A stretch of 64,000 nt of DNA from Breviolum minutum Mf 1.05b.01 (GCA_000507305.1 DF240194.1:62001-126000), one strand, 5' to 3'; counted from the stretch's first letter, positions 49,854-61,234 are shown. Numbers and translations: made by a program. The notes: generated from the sequence alone by a model not told the origin.

Positions 49854-50327
49854 TTGACTCATGAATTGGTTGTTATCCCGCAAGAATTTGAAATTCCTCA
49901 AGCCCCTCGTTCAATCCAAATGTTTTGCCCTGAATGTTGGAAGGGTGAACCTCCTCGCCAATGGCACCGCCAAGAGGCTCCAGTGATCCCGGGTACAAAA
50001 GCTGCGCTTCTGAAGGCACTTGAAAGTGCTTTGCCGGATCGAGTTTCGGAGTACAAGAACTTGCTCAAGACTGAATTAAAGGCATACTTTAAGGAACATG
50101 TCCGTGGCAAACGCCACCCACATGATCCAATCAAAGGGACATCCAAACTCAAAAAAGATGAGTTGATTGAGCGTCTGGTTCTTCACGGTGTCCCATTTGG
50201 TGAAAATGATAAGAAAGGTGATTTGATTTTGAAGCTGCGAGAGCATTGGAATGCTCAATGTTGCTTAGGTCCGGAACTTTATACAGCTCAAGAATCGGAT
50301 GATGATAGTTGGGAATTGATTGACTGA
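49854..50327 (+). CDS. SAP-domain exon, probable C-terminus of the DUF7869 gene
   Basis: Open frame ending at TGA 50325-50327. After a C..C pair (MFCPECWKGEP) it contains KTELKAYFKEH and then LKKDELIERLVLHGVPFGEN followed by KKGDLILKLREHW. This helix-turn-helix pattern is that of a SAP DNA-binding domain (leucines, Gly in the turn, basic end). The likely acceptor is near 49883 (after CCCGCAAG). It may be the last exon of the gene before it, since no promoter-like break is visible, or a separate gene. Confidence 0.6.
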   Translation: MTHELVVIPQEFEIPQAPRSIQMFCPECWKGEPPRQWHRQEAPVIPGTKAALLKALESALPDRVSEYKNLLKTELKAYFKEHVRGKRHPHDPIKGTSKLKKDELIERLVLHGVPFGENDKKGDLILKLREHWNAQCCLGPELYTAQESDDDSWELID

Positions 50328-51337
50328 AAATTTGGCAAGAGATTTACTGAGAGCGACTACAGCGCAATGGGCAATAAAACAAGAGGGAAATGGGGGGCAT
50401 GCGGCTACGGCAGAATATCGGAAACTTGAAGCATCTCCAAGATCAAAAACAAACCAGCCCAGTGGTTACTTGATACTCCAAACTGTATTTTTAAAGGTTC
50501 AGCTCCCCTGCATTTTTATGGTTTCTCCAGGGCTGAAGTGCATCACCATTTCCTCAAAACTCTGTTGCCATAGCGTGCCTCTGAGGTCGCCGGTTGGAGA
50601 CCAGCAAGAGCAGGCGCCGATGGCCTTTGTGTTGGGCATGGGGCTGTGCGATGATAGGAAGATATGAAGTCTCTGTGAGTCTGAGACTCCCCAAATCTGA
50701 CAAGGTTGGCTGAATGATTCAAACTCAAAAACGTTCAAACTGCTGGCCCTTGATTATCTTGATTTTTGTTTGGGGTGAACCATGGGGGGTGAAATATTCT
50801 CGTCAAATGAAATATCACATTCATGTGCGAATTGAGATTTTGATTGATTTTTGACTTGTTGCTCACCCATCATTATTGCCCTTCAAAAATGAAGGTGGCC
50901 AACTTCAGAGCTGGCACCAGTGCAGTGAAAGGAGCCCGCGGTGGAGTATCATTGTTTCCACCACTGTCGTCCAATGGTTTGATCCCATTCAAGCTCCATC
51001 AGGTAGTCTTAGTGAAGATAAATCATAGCAGCATTGAGTTTGCTACTGGTCTTCATTGAATACACTCCTTCACATTGGGAAGTTGTTTGTCAGGGTGGCC
51101 TTTGATTGCACACAGCCTGAAGACTTTCTCATTTCTGCTGGGCCACTTGGGCAGGAGGAAATCCATCTCTGGACGAGCAACGCTGCCAGGTGGAGGGAAG
51201 CCACGGTTGGTTTCTGCAGTGATGTGGGTCACGGATGCTCCCTTCTTAGCGTTTGAATTTCCAAACATTTAATGTCCAAGTCATGCCATTTCCATAAAGT
51301 TGTGAAAATTGACTTTGAGATTGGAACAAATGGAGGT

Positions 51338-51475
51338 CCATTCAGGGTTTGAACCCCAAAATCGATGTCCATCCAGGGTTTGAAAAAAAATCGATGTCCA
51401 TTCAGGGTTTGAAAAACAAATCGATGTCCATCCAGGGTTTGAAAAAAAAAGTCGATGTTCATCCAGGGTTTGAAA
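51338..51475 (+). repeat. about 31-bp tandem repeat
   Basis: Five units of TCGATGTCCATCCAGGGTTT followed by GAAAAA of varying length. Confidence 0.9.
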
Positions 51476-51596
51476 ATCACATGGAGGCAAAGTCGATGTA
51501 CCAGATGCCATCTCGTACATTGATTCTGGGGCTACAGTTTGTCGTTCTCAGACCTATTTCAAACATTGATTTTGGGATCCAACCCTCAACATAGAG

Positions 51597-51755
51597 TCAA
51601 TGTACCAGGGGGGGGCTGGTACATTGATAGTGGCCTTTTTCAGGGCTGGGCATTGATTCTGATGTTGAGGCCCAACATAAAAGTCAATGTGCAGGCTCAA
51701 AAACAATGGGTTTCAATGTACCAGGGGGGGGCTGGTACATTGACTTTTATGTTGG
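51597..51755. repeat. G-loop palindromes within a larger inverted repeat
   Basis: Two copies of TGTACCAG, a run of G, then CTGGTACA (about 51601-51623 and 51718-51740). CCAACATAAAAGTCAATG at about 51672 has its reverse complement at about 51738-51755. Confidence 0.8.
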
Positions 51756-51859
51756 GGTCCCATCTTGAAATCAATGTCCAAGATAGGTGTTCCTGCGACC
51801 ACACCATACTTCATATATATATATATATACACACACAAAACATGCATTCCCCAAAGCCT

Positions 51860-52101
51860 ATTTTGGCCCGGATGTGGAAAAGGCTGCGATTTGCAGCTTC
51901 CTTGCTCCAATGGCGAATCGGTTCCTAAGACAAGCCCAGGAACTTTGCACACCAAAGAAAGACGCAGGTGTTGTGAAGGGTGATCCAGAGTGCACTCCAA
52001 CACCTGTTTCCAAGGCCAAGAAGGTGTGCACCACTTTTGAGAAATGGGTGAAGAAACAACAAGGGGATGTCTCGGTTCTGAGGGAAGCTAGGCTTACTTG
52101 A
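51860..52101 (+). CDS. hypothetical exon, lysine-rich
   Basis: Frame 1 reads FGPDVEKAAICSFLAPMANR, then AQELCTPKKD and TTFEKWVKKQQGDVSVLRE, stopping at 52101. Composition is coding-like and differs from the flanking repeats. No family recognised. Confidence 0.45.
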
Positions 52102-52237
52102 AAAAACTTCTTCTGTAATTGCAAAATAAAGGATTTTAGTTTTGATCATGTAAAAAGAAAGGCTCAATCCATTTCTTAAAGAGATATGGTCCCCCAATTG
52201 GAAATCACTGGATCCTCATGTCATTATAATTTGAACA

Positions 52238-53178
52238 TGACCTTTTGAACAGACCCCGACCTAAAAATCATGGAAGGCCATTCAAAAGCTCCAAGAAATT
52301 TTGATGGGTACCGTTTTTTAGGGCTGAAGGGGTCTGTTCCAAAGGCCTTGTTCAATTTTTTGATTGAAACGCATAAGAAATTGATAGTGCAGATCATACA
52401 TATTTTTTTCGTGTTATGTCTGAAATGAGCATTTCCCAATGACCTCATATATTCTAAGGAAATGTATGAGTACATGGGAACCTTCACGGAAGAACATGAG
52501 ACCAAATTGGAGAACAGTCATCCAGCTGCAGTAGTACCACACTTCTTGGCGGGTTCTAACCGTGAAACTACAGCCATGCGAGTTCAGCAGTTGGAGCAGT
52601 GGTTTCAAGACTATGTCGAGAAAAGGAATAGCCCTCACCTTTACAAGCCGACTCGTGGATTTGTACCAGCCTCAATCGATATCATGACCATTGTTGAGTT
52701 GGATGATGTATCATGGGAATCCTACCTCTTTAAGAAATTTAACTTGGGACCCGATAAGAGTTCAATAATGGATTCCCATGAATACAATCAATCAAATCAA
52801 GGTCAATAATGTAAAATTAAATCAAAACACCCGAGGCGTTGGACAAGAGCATGGAGGGTGATACTTTCAAACTTCCAGTGGTGGCTCTCAAGCTTCTTGT
52901 CAATAACAAACATAATCAATTCTTATGTCAATGATAGTTTGAAGTGTTGAAGAAATTTTGAACAGATTGAATGTTTTTGATCTCCCCTTTTCCAAGCCCA
53001 CCTCTCAACCAAATAGTATCTTCACCCAGCCTTGGCGTTTTGAGGTTTGATGTGCCACCAGACGGGCTACCTTGCATCCGAGATTGGTTGACAACATGGG
53101 AAAGCATGATCACTGGGGGTATTGACCTAGGGAGAGAACCTATCAGCGTGAATGCCATATACTCAGTAGTGTTTTGAA
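52238..53178 (+). CDS. hypothetical exons
   Basis: Three coding-like stretches. About 52251-52370 reads PDLKIMEGHSKAPRNFDGYR. About 52460-52809 reads EMYEYMGTFTEEHETKLE, then NRETTAMRVQQLEQWFQDY. About 52985-53178 reads SLGVLRFDVPPDGLPCIRDW. Each follows a plausible AG acceptor. No domain recognised; the context suggests one protein with the exons downstream. Confidence 0.45.
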
Positions 53179-53536
53179 CAATTTGAGATTACTTGGTGAT
53201 CTTGGGAAATTTCAGTTTTTACAAGAAAAAGATACAACAACGATGCCATGAAGAAATCATAATTGATGGATGAAACTTTAAAAGAGCCTTTAGCCACAAA
53301 TCACAAAGAATTCAAACCAAACCAATTGGATACACAACCCATGTCCGACCAAGGCGCATCTGCAGGAGTCTGCAAACAGTTTCTTGTCTTGTGTGGGGTG
53401 GATGGATAATGGGACAACTAGGTCACGTGGCCTCACAGTTCCCAATCTTTAAATGGTGAATGTCACACAGTGAATTGTAAACAAAAGCCTTCTTCTGTGC
53501 AGTAAACGTCTACGAGCCCAGGTAAGAAAATCACAA

Positions 53537-53711
53537 TGACTAATGCATCCCTTGATGTGGTGAAGGGCTACACCAAAGCTACAGTGATTGCATTTGTGCT
53601 GCTGAGCTTGGCAGAGTACAACCCCCAGGATGAATGGGACAAGATTGCCCCGTTCGTGGCATTCTTAGACAAGTCCTGGCTCCTCCCAATGAATGCAGCT
53701 GGGACTTCATA
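53537..53711 (+). CDS. hypothetical exon
   Basis: Reads TNASLDVVKGYTKATVIAFV then LLSLAEYNPQDEWDKIAPF, a hydrophobic helix followed by a polar one; stop at 53709-53711. It could be a membrane or buried helix. No family recognised. Confidence 0.4.
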
Positions 53712-53828
53712 GGAATCATTTTTTCCGTTACACTTGACTGAACTGAATGAACCATTGTAAAAATGAACCATTGCAAACGTTAGGGTATCACTAGGGGTGC
53801 CTTTTATGTAGTCCAATCAACAACTAAG

Positions 53829-54518
53829 TTGATGATGGATGCAACCCCAAGTATGATCTGCTTCAAAAACATTCAACTTTCATTTCGTGGTTCGGAGCGC
53901 CAACCGCCAAGTGCTTTGACATTAGCTTTGATGCTGTCAAAAGTCATGGCCGACTTTGCCAAGAATGGGAAGCACGACACGGCCATGACAACAGAACAAC
54001 GGCTTAAGTCTGTCATTTGTGCTCTACATGCTTGTGACGGATTTTTATCCCGCTGGCAGCTAGATGATGACAAACAGAAGGCGGTGTTACATTTGGTGAT
54101 TGGAACATCCGCCGGTTCCCGAAACATCATCCAGTCCCACCTCAACTTTTATCGGTGGAAGGACTCCGCTTTCACAAGCGATCTCCTGAAATCAAGCAGG
54201 TGGTTGGTGAATGCCACATGCAAAACGGCAAAAGAACCATTCAAACAATTGTTGGTGGTCACAAGTGAAATTCAGGAGATGTTTTTGAGGGGACACATTC
54301 ACCAATATGTTGAAGCCACAAGGCGAGTCAAAGCATCAGCAAGGGCAAAACACAGGCCCTCAGTTCAAGAGTGGGACCGGGCAGTTTCCTACACATGTAT
54401 CATGTGGGCAGTCCAGAAGGAGATGCTTACTTTCTTTGGGGATGAGACTGATCCCAAGTACATCCAAGCAGTTGATACATTGCACAAATGCTTTTTGGCA
54501 AGGCAGGTTACACTATGA
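53829..54518 (+). CDS. hypothetical protein, largest simple exon
   Basis: A 229-codon open frame, among the longest uninterrupted non-repetitive frames of the window. It is helical and charged (for example EQRLKSVICALHACDGFLSR, YVEATRRVKASARAKHRPSV). No catalytic motif is visible and I do not recognise it. The start at 53829 is only the first ATG; an AG acceptor upstream is equally possible. It probably belongs to the same transcription unit as its plus-strand neighbours. Confidence 0.55.
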   Translation: MMMDATPSMICFKNIQLSFRGSERQPPSALTLALMLSKVMADFAKNGKHDTAMTTEQRLKSVICALHACDGFLSRWQLDDDKQKAVLHLVIGTSAGSRNIIQSHLNFYRWKDSAFTSDLLKSSRWLVNATCKTAKEPFKQLLVVTSEIQEMFLRGHIHQYVEATRRVKASARAKHRPSVQEWDRAVSYTCIMWAVQKEMLTFFGDETDPKYIQAVDTLHKCFLARQVTL

Positions 54519-54656
54519 TCATTTATTTCCCCCAATTTTTCTTTAATCTATGAGTGCGTTTTTCTGACCTGGAATATGAGCCTTGAAAAATCCTGTCAAA
54601 AACATATAAGATTTCAACCAATGACTGGATCACCGCCTGCCCTGTGAAGGGATTAC

Positions 54657-55696
54657 ATGGAAGAGATCATGACTTGTGTGGAAGCCAACATCCGAAACTG
54701 TAACGTCAAACACTTGTCGCTGTGGGGTGAGTTGGTCACTCCAGAAGTTTGTAGTGCAAGTGGTGCTGTGGTTTCTGCAGTAGATGTTGAGGAAGCTGAG
54801 GAAGCTACTACAGTCGCAATGTTTCAAGAGATGAAGACCAAAATTTCGCCCTTTAGCTCAATCAGTTTTGATATGTTTTGATTTGTTCAAGACTTGACTT
54901 ACTTTTAATTTGTCAAAACTGAGTGAAAACCTCATTATGTTTCACAAATTCTCAATCTCACCATTGGCTTCACACCACACGCCACCACTGACTCGGCCTG
55001 CACCGAGGATGGACGAGGCAGCTTGGGCTCGATATCAACACACCTTGGGGAAGAAGGCGGCTCGGGAGCACATCTTGAAGGTGCAACACGCGAAGAATCA
55101 GAACACCATCGGTACAGGGAGACTCATTGCAAAATCCAGTAACATTTTGATTTCAAACCAAAAGAATTTGATCACCACCCAATCTTAAAACTGCTGGTGG
55201 GTTGGCCACCTTTCCATGCTGAAGAGAAACTTGCTATGTGTTTAATGAATCATTATGTTTTTAAACGGAAAAACACATAAATAGATCATGAGAGGCTTGT
55301 TGAGAAGTTCATGGAGAAATTCTGCAACCTACATCTTCTCCCAGATGTCAGCTACATCCCCAATCTCGAAGCATGGTTCAAGCAAGCTGCTAACCATCAC
55401 AAGGTGTCTTGTCGGAAACCCAAAAAAATCACACAAGTTATTTTTCTGTAAGGTGTGTTTTGGGAAACCCCAAAAAAGGTTGCAGGATATCACACATGTT
55501 AATTTCTCATATACTGTATTTTTCTGTCTGTAAATTCATGAAACCAACCGTATTACAGGTGAAGCTGGAACAACTTCATGTGGTGGTGATCACGGATTAC
55601 ACCAAAGCTGGGGTGCTATCCACACAAACCCTCAATAAACATGCTGCAGCGATGAGCAGGATTTTGCAGCGGAACCAGAGGTGTTCCTTGTTCTAA
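54657..55696 (+). CDS. hypothetical exons
   Basis: Plus exons at 54657-54881 (acidic, AVDVEEAEEATTVAMFQEMK), ~54960-55113 (RMDEAAWARYQHTLGKKAAR), ~55282-55402 (LVEKFMEKFCNLHLLPDVSY, IPNLEAWFKQAANHHK) and ~55559-55696 (QLHVVVITDYTKAGVLSTQT). Good splice sites flank the third and fourth. No recognised family. Confidence 0.45.
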
Positions 55697-56080
55697 AAGG
55701 TTGCGTTTTATGTTTTATAATTAAGTCTTACTGACATATTGCCCATGAAGATCCCAAATCATAATTCCACATATCATTATAATGGGACTTTCAAGTTGTC
55801 AAGGCTACTGATAGTTGGTTTAAGAGTTTGTTCAACTGTCATCATCTTCCTCAAAGGTTCAGTGGGCATCATAATGGCACCTCTACTGGTTGGAACTGCG
55901 GGCGGTGGATCATTGCGAAAGGATTTGAGGCAATTGGGGTAAACTTGTATAGAGTTCTGTTCGAAAGATCCCCTGGGGTAAAATTGTATAGAGTTCTGTT
56001 TGAAAGGTCCCCTCAAAAGAATTCAAAGGGCAGGGGAACAATGCTGGGGTTGGGACCCATGAAGGATCATTGAAGACAAA

Positions 56081-56785
56081 ATGGTGTCCTATCACTTGGA
56101 ACTACGTCATATTTCAATCGGAATGGACCTGAGCAGTTTGCACAAAAACTCTGACCGTCCCGCATTCTACTCGGGTTGGATCTGTGTTGCTGATTGCTGC
56201 CTGCCATTGAAGGGGACAGCTCATAGAGCCGTCAAGGACAAAGATGCTTTGAAACCTGCTGAAGTCAACACATTCGTATCTTCGGACTTGTGGAGGCTTC
56301 AGGGTTTGGCTGGTGATTTTCCCTTGGCGTTAGGTGAATCGGAATTTCATGTGCCCTCTGCCCGGGGACATCTTTCTGGGAACGACTCTAGAAAGAATCT
56401 CACAGATTCACAAGAGACGAGTCAATGGGTAGCTGGGGAGGCCTCCACTATCAAGATCCTGGAAGCATTGCTTGGATCATTGCTTGATAATAAGTATTCC
56501 ATTTTTTTCAATTGGTTCGATGTTGGGGATCGCTCCCAAAAATTGTGGTTCTATATGTTGTCAATGTCAGGTTTGTTACGCAAGTATGGGGTTCCGTCTA
56601 AATTCGTAGCCTCCGACCTAAGGAGATCATGTCAAGTCAGCTGCGGTTGTAAACACCACTCCATACTGCGGTTCTGTGGAAAAGGCTTGCATCAAGCTTG
56701 GAATTCCAATCTGCTCTGTCACGGATGTCCCCGTCTATCACACCCACACGGTGCTTACAGTGGGAAATGCTTTGCTTGAGGCAAG
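56081..56785 (+). CDS. hypothetical exon with a possible 52-bp intron
   Basis: The frame from 56081 runs coding-like up to 56570 (...FNWFDVGDRSQKLWFYMLSM). After about 56623 the coding-like frame shifts to DHVKSAAVVNTTPYCGSVEK, then ACIKLGIPICSVTDVPVYHT, to about 56785. A GT at 56571 and an AG at 56621-56622 would remove 52 nt and join the two frames in phase (Ser-Gly-Asp). Either this is an unusually small intron or the gene is frameshifted. Function unknown. Confidence 0.5.
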
Positions 56786-56878
56786 GGTGACAAAACGTAG
56801 GGGTTGCTTATCGTGTTGTTGGGGTAGAACCCGTCTCAGGTTTTCAATTGTGGGTGGCAATTGTGATATTCCATTGAT

Positions 56879-57520
56879 ATGTGTTATCTGAAACATAATC
56901 CCTGCATGGCCTCCCCGAACCAGGATTGGAAACATCAACGTGGGGGGATTGGGAAGATGACTCCTAAGTATGTGGAAGCCCATACGGATGATGCCCCGGA
57001 TGAAGCATCTGGACCTCCCGATTTGGTTATTTGCAAAACAGAAGGTGGAAAACTTGTTCTGCCGGTGGAGGTGAGAAACCAATTCATGTCGGATCCTGTG
57101 AGAACCCCAGAATGGAAAACCATCTTGAGTGAATTTGACCGGAAATGGTCAAGTGAAGCTGGGTCTTCAAACACTGCTGGCGGAACAATGGGGGCCATTG
57201 TGCCAACAGATGCAAGTGAACCCACTTCAACTTCAACTACTACAAGTGTTTGGGAGACCGCATTCCCTGGGGAACCTGTCACCAAAAATGAGTTTGAGGG
57301 CAAGTACTCATCTATGCACAGTTTCCCCATCTCTGATACCTTGGCAGCCATTGTCACCGAGGGACCGAAGCTCTTTCTCTCCGCAGTGGGGGTGGCAGAT
57401 GTTGGAGTTCAGGATCCAATTCTCACCTTTGGAGCAGGGACATGGCTTCTGGATGCACAAGCTACTTCGTATATGGAGGACAGAAGTGTGGGAGTATACA
57501 GGTGGGATCAGTGGGTTCTT
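56879..57520 (+). CDS. hypothetical exon
   Basis: Coding-like frame reading TPKYVEAHTDDAPDEASGPP, then ICKTEGGKLVLPVEVRNQFM and a Ser/Thr-rich tract, ending around YRWDQ before a run of noncoding appearance. No family recognised. Same strand and style as neighbours. Confidence 0.5.
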
Positions 57521-57687
57521 TTCAATCCCCCATGCAACACGTACAGGTACAGGAAATCAAACTCTGAATATGTATCTTCGGTTTACATCAAGGTTTGATA
57601 TTGATATTATCAATAAGTACTATGTTAAATATCATCATTCTAAAGTTGATATGGATTTTGGCTACATCCAGTGTGATTATAACCAAT

Positions 57688-58570
57688 ATCGGTGCAGGAG
57701 AACAGCAACAAAGCATATGTCTGTGAGTTCAACGATGACATGACACCGGTCGTCTTGGAGGACATGGGAAGAAAACCAGGTAGTTATATAGTTGAAGTAT
57801 CAAGGACGCTTACTTACAGTCTGGCATACCTATCTTATCTGCATGCTGAACTATAGCATTAAATCAGAATCGATTGATGTTGTTTAGGCCAAAACTGCTT
57901 TGCAATCCCTTCACAGGATTCCGAAGGCAATGACATAGCAATCAAACCATTACGAGAAGTCCTGCAACACATAGAGAAGTCCTACACTGTGGACTTTGAA
58001 TTGGCCGGACACAAGTTTGAAAGACCCCCAGATGTCTACCAGCAAGCTGATCATGAAGACCAGTGCCCCATCCTCATCCTTATTATCCTCGGGGGGGTCA
58101 TATTTCTCTCCAAATTTCAAATTGTTTTTTCCACATTTGATTTAAAGTATGTTGATGGCCACTACAGTATTCTGGTGTTTGATTCAACTACTCGGCTCGG
58201 GGGAGCTCAGGTTCACCGTGACCACAAAGGATGTCATGGTCTGGAAACCCTCGAATATTCAGCTGCGAAACGTCAAACAGAAGAATGGTGCCAGTTACTT
58301 CAGTGCCGCTTTGGTCAAAGAAAGTCCCGTCATCCAACAGGCTGGTTTGACGTCAAAACCCCCAAGTACATTTGAAGATAATTTGACATTTGAAAAAATA
58401 AAACCCACTGCACTTCTCAATTCCTTTAGGTTCTCAAGTTGGACAATAACAACCCTGTAGGTTTGGCGCCTGCGGATGTACACCAATGAGAAGGTCTTAG
58501 GGGCAGCAAAACCCCTCCTGTTCTTGAAAGAACAAATTAGTTTGGCTGAAGGACAGGTTAGAAGGATTTT
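57688..58570 (+). CDS. hypothetical exons
   Basis: Short plus exons at ~57693-57780 (NSNKAYVCEFNDDMTPVVLE), ~57893-58055 (IAIKPLREVLQHIEKSYTVD), ~58190-58370 (GELRFTVTTKDVMVWKPSNI, QLRNVKQKNGASYFSAALVK) and ~58460-58557 (RMYTNEKVLGAAKPLLFLKE). They are beta- and helix-mixed with no motif recognised. Confidence 0.45.
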
Positions 58571-58745
58571 GTGAAGCCCTATCTATGGTTCAGCTCTTTA
58601 GGTCGTGACCTTTCGGCGATTGAAGTTCTTAGATTACATATTACAATAGATACATTATTATCTCTGATTGTCTCTGCTTGCGTTTCCTCCAGCCATCAAA
58701 AAATATCACAACATAATACTAATTACTCAAATTCATTGTTGTTTA

Positions 58746-59323
58746 GAGCTGCTACCAGTGGATATTTTGGGCAAGATGGTTGGCAAGTCTTTTGGGAAAG
58801 GCTTTGCTTCCCATACACTTTCATTGTTGGGCCCTAATCCCATTCTTAGCTCCGGAAATGCCTATCTGGAAACTTCAGACTTCAGACCAGCAAACCCCGC
58901 CATTGAAAAAAGGTTACCTTCCAAGATCCCTCACCGCTGCCAGGAAGATGTCACACACACACACACGTGCAAGTCCTGCGACCCAGTTCGAGTTGTGTTG
59001 TTCTCGCAGCATTTGGGATTTCGGATTGTGTAGGTGCAGGTGTTTTTGTTTGCTAGAACCCTGCGGCTCCGGCAATGGTGTTCATTGAACTTCAGGATAG
59101 CATGGATGACGGGGTTGAGTACTCCCAGCCTCCACCCCCTGAATGTGGATATCATACCATTGAACATTCCAATTATGTGGAAGACTTTGAAGGCTTGGAG
59201 TGGAACCCAAAAGGATCTCATGCTCAGCCAGTGAATCCTACTTCGGACGGTGAAATTCCCAGGACATTGGGCTCTAATGGGTATTTCCGGCTTTGGAATC
59301 AGTACCAGCTACCAAGCATATAG
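58746..59323 (+). CDS. hypothetical exons
   Basis: About 58746-58915 reads ELLPVDILGKMVGKSFGKGF then NPILSSGNAYLETSDFRP. About 59070-59323 reads MVFIELQDSMDDGVEYSQPP then GSHAQPVNPTSDGEIPRTLG, stop at 59321-59323. A CA microsatellite at 58954-58967 lies between. No domain recognised. Confidence 0.45.
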
Positions 59324-59487
59324 AAAACACTAACAATGAATTCCTGCAGAAAGGATGTATATGAAAATGTTTTATTTACAATTTACTTGTCTGGTTTTTC
59401 AAAACCAAGGAGCAGCTAATTAAAAGGATCACTGGTTAGAACTCATCCCATCTACTTTTGACCTAGGGTTTTTCCCGGGGTGTGGTG

Positions 59488-60691
59488 CAGGAAGCGACTT
59501 CGACGGCTTATGGAAACTACCTTCCAGGAAACACAGCCTGATAATCCTCAGGAGCCTCCGCAAACACAAGATTTTCTTGAATAAATTTAAAAAAGTGTCA
59601 TAGATACAGAGCCACACATAATCAGTAAGTAGTAGTTAGTACTTGATAATATCAGTTAAAAATCATTAAAAGATATTTGGTTCCTTCTATTTCCTGTGTT
59701 GATCCAGGAGGAATTTGAGGAGACGCAACGCGAGATCCAGGAGGAGACCCAACGCGATATCCAGGAAGAATTTCCGGAGACCCAACGCCAGTTGCGGTTT
59801 GACTCATTTGACTCCCAAGAGACTCTTGTGCTGCCTGGACTTGGTACTACAGAGCTGGACTCCGACGAGACTACTTCCCCAATTCCTCGGGACGACCAAT
59901 CCTTTGAATCAACGCCAACACCTCCAAAAGATCCCTCCCACCGTGACAACATCGAGATTGCGGAGAAGGACGAGATTGCGGAGAAGAACGGCATCCCTGA
60001 GATTGCGGAGAAGGACGGCATCCCTGAGATTGCGGAGAAGGACGGCATCCCTGAGATTGCGGAGAAGAACGGCATCCCTGAGATTGCGGAGAAGAACGGC
60101 ATCCCTGAGATTGCGGAGAAGGACGGCATCCCTGAGATGGCGGAGAAGGACGGCATCCCTGAGATGGCGGAGAAGGACGAGATTGCGGAGAAGAACGGCA
60201 TCCCTGAGATTGCGGAGAAGGACGGCATCCGGAAAGTGAAGAAAGTGAAAAAAAAAACTTCCAAGTTGGGTGGCAAGTTGAGGAAATTCGGGAGAGTGAA
60301 GAAAGCCACAAAGGAGTCCGAAGGGAAGGGGAGCAAAGCAGTGGAGGGACCAGTGGAAAACAAAAGGCGCAAGAGACCAGAGAGCACTACAACCAAAAGG
60401 CGCAAGGGACCAGTGAGCACTACAACCAAAAGGCGCAAGGGACGAGTGAGCCCTGAACACAAAAGGCGGGTGCATCGTGAAGCAAGCAAGAGATGGCATG
60501 ATAGATGGATTTCTAAAGGTGTCCCTAGAGATGAGAAGGAAACCAAGATGACCGCAGCAAAGAGCAAAGCCAAGCCCACCAAGAGAAACAAGGAGAATGT
60601 GGCGCCCCCAGCGCCCTCTGCAGAGCTCAAAATGCCCAAGGAGAGCCATCATATTCCAGTTGATGTTTTCTTCCTTTTTGGGGGGTTTTGA
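59488..60691 (+). CDS. acidic/basic repeat protein region
   Basis: A short exon at about 59489-59575 (RLRRLMETTFQETQPDNPQE) and a large open frame from about 59700. The frame starts with Glu/Gln/Arg repeats (EEFEETQREIQEETQRDIQE), then an eleven-unit repeat of EIAEKDGIP (59954-60231). A strongly basic part follows, with three TTKRRKG-like repeats, ending near 60655. Such charge-segregated sequence is expected to be disordered and could bind nucleic acid. A likely donor is near 60660; the literal stop is at 60689-60691. Confidence 0.6.
59954..60231 (+). repeat. 27-bp in-frame minisatellite
   Basis: About eleven units of GAGATTGCGGAGAAGGACGG plus CATCCCT, encoding EIAEKDGIP or EIAEKNGIP. Two units are shortened by nine bases, all in multiples of three, so the frame is kept. 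Confidence 0.95.
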
Positions 60692-60694
60692 GAA

Positions 60695-61033
60695 ATGGGG
60701 GGACTAAGTAAGCAGCAATTTCATCATTTGAGTCCTATTGGAGCATCATGGATCAAACATACAACCTTGCAGGACCTGCAGATTGCGTTCAAGAAGGATG
60801 GCCTACCCCTGAATATCCCCACCAACGACTTGAGGAAAACCAAGGGGCTCTTCATTCAGCATGTCCTTGCTAAGATGGAGGATTCCCCAAACGAATCGGA
60901 TCAGTTGCTTACTAAAAAGGAGAAATATCTTAAGGGTGTCAGCATGTGGATGGAATCCCATTTGCGGGCTGCTCTCACAATGAGCAAGCAGCCAGGGTTT
61001 GGTCTTGTCACCGCTGGTGATGGTGATGCTTGA
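60695..61033 (+). CDS. hypothetical last exon
   Basis: Reads FHHLSPIGASWIKHTTLQDL then IPTNDLRKTKGLFIQHVLAK and ends at TGA 61031-61033. Helical, with a faint SAP-like spacing (LQDLQIAFKKDGLPLN). It may be the terminal exon of the repeat protein just upstream, since only a few bases separate the frames and an AG precedes it. Confidence 0.5.
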   Translation: MGGLSKQQFHHLSPIGASWIKHTTLQDLQIAFKKDGLPLNIPTNDLRKTKGLFIQHVLAKMEDSPNESDQLLTKKEKYLKGVSMWMESHLRAALTMSKQPGFGLVTAGDGDA

Positions 61034-61186
61034 TACTGATACAAGTATCTTTATAGCTTTGTCAGGATTTTCCACAAAGCATTGGGGTTTGAGGTGTGAT
61101 GATCTCAGTAACTCGCGTTCACAAAAGCAGGAAAAACAGTGGCCATGATATACTGGCGATGGTGTGCTGTGGGTGTATGAGATGTT

Positions 61187-61188
<2 letters not shown>

Positions 61189-61234
<46 letters not shown>

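Larger units (their letters stand above)
50328..51859 (+). other. weakly coding stretch with tandem repeats
   Basis: Between the SAP exon and the next good exon. It holds plus open frames at 50320-50667 and 51056-51268 without recognised motifs, a tandem repeat at 51338-51475, two copies of a G-loop palindrome (51597-51755) and a TA run at about 51813-51828. No confident exon. Confidence 0.4.

Noticed and set aside
59656-60652. Minus open frames of 327 and 247 codons (Ser/Phe/Ala repeats)
   Set aside because: Mirror readings of the 27-bp minisatellite; the plus frame has the sensible charged composition and fits the neighbours' strand.
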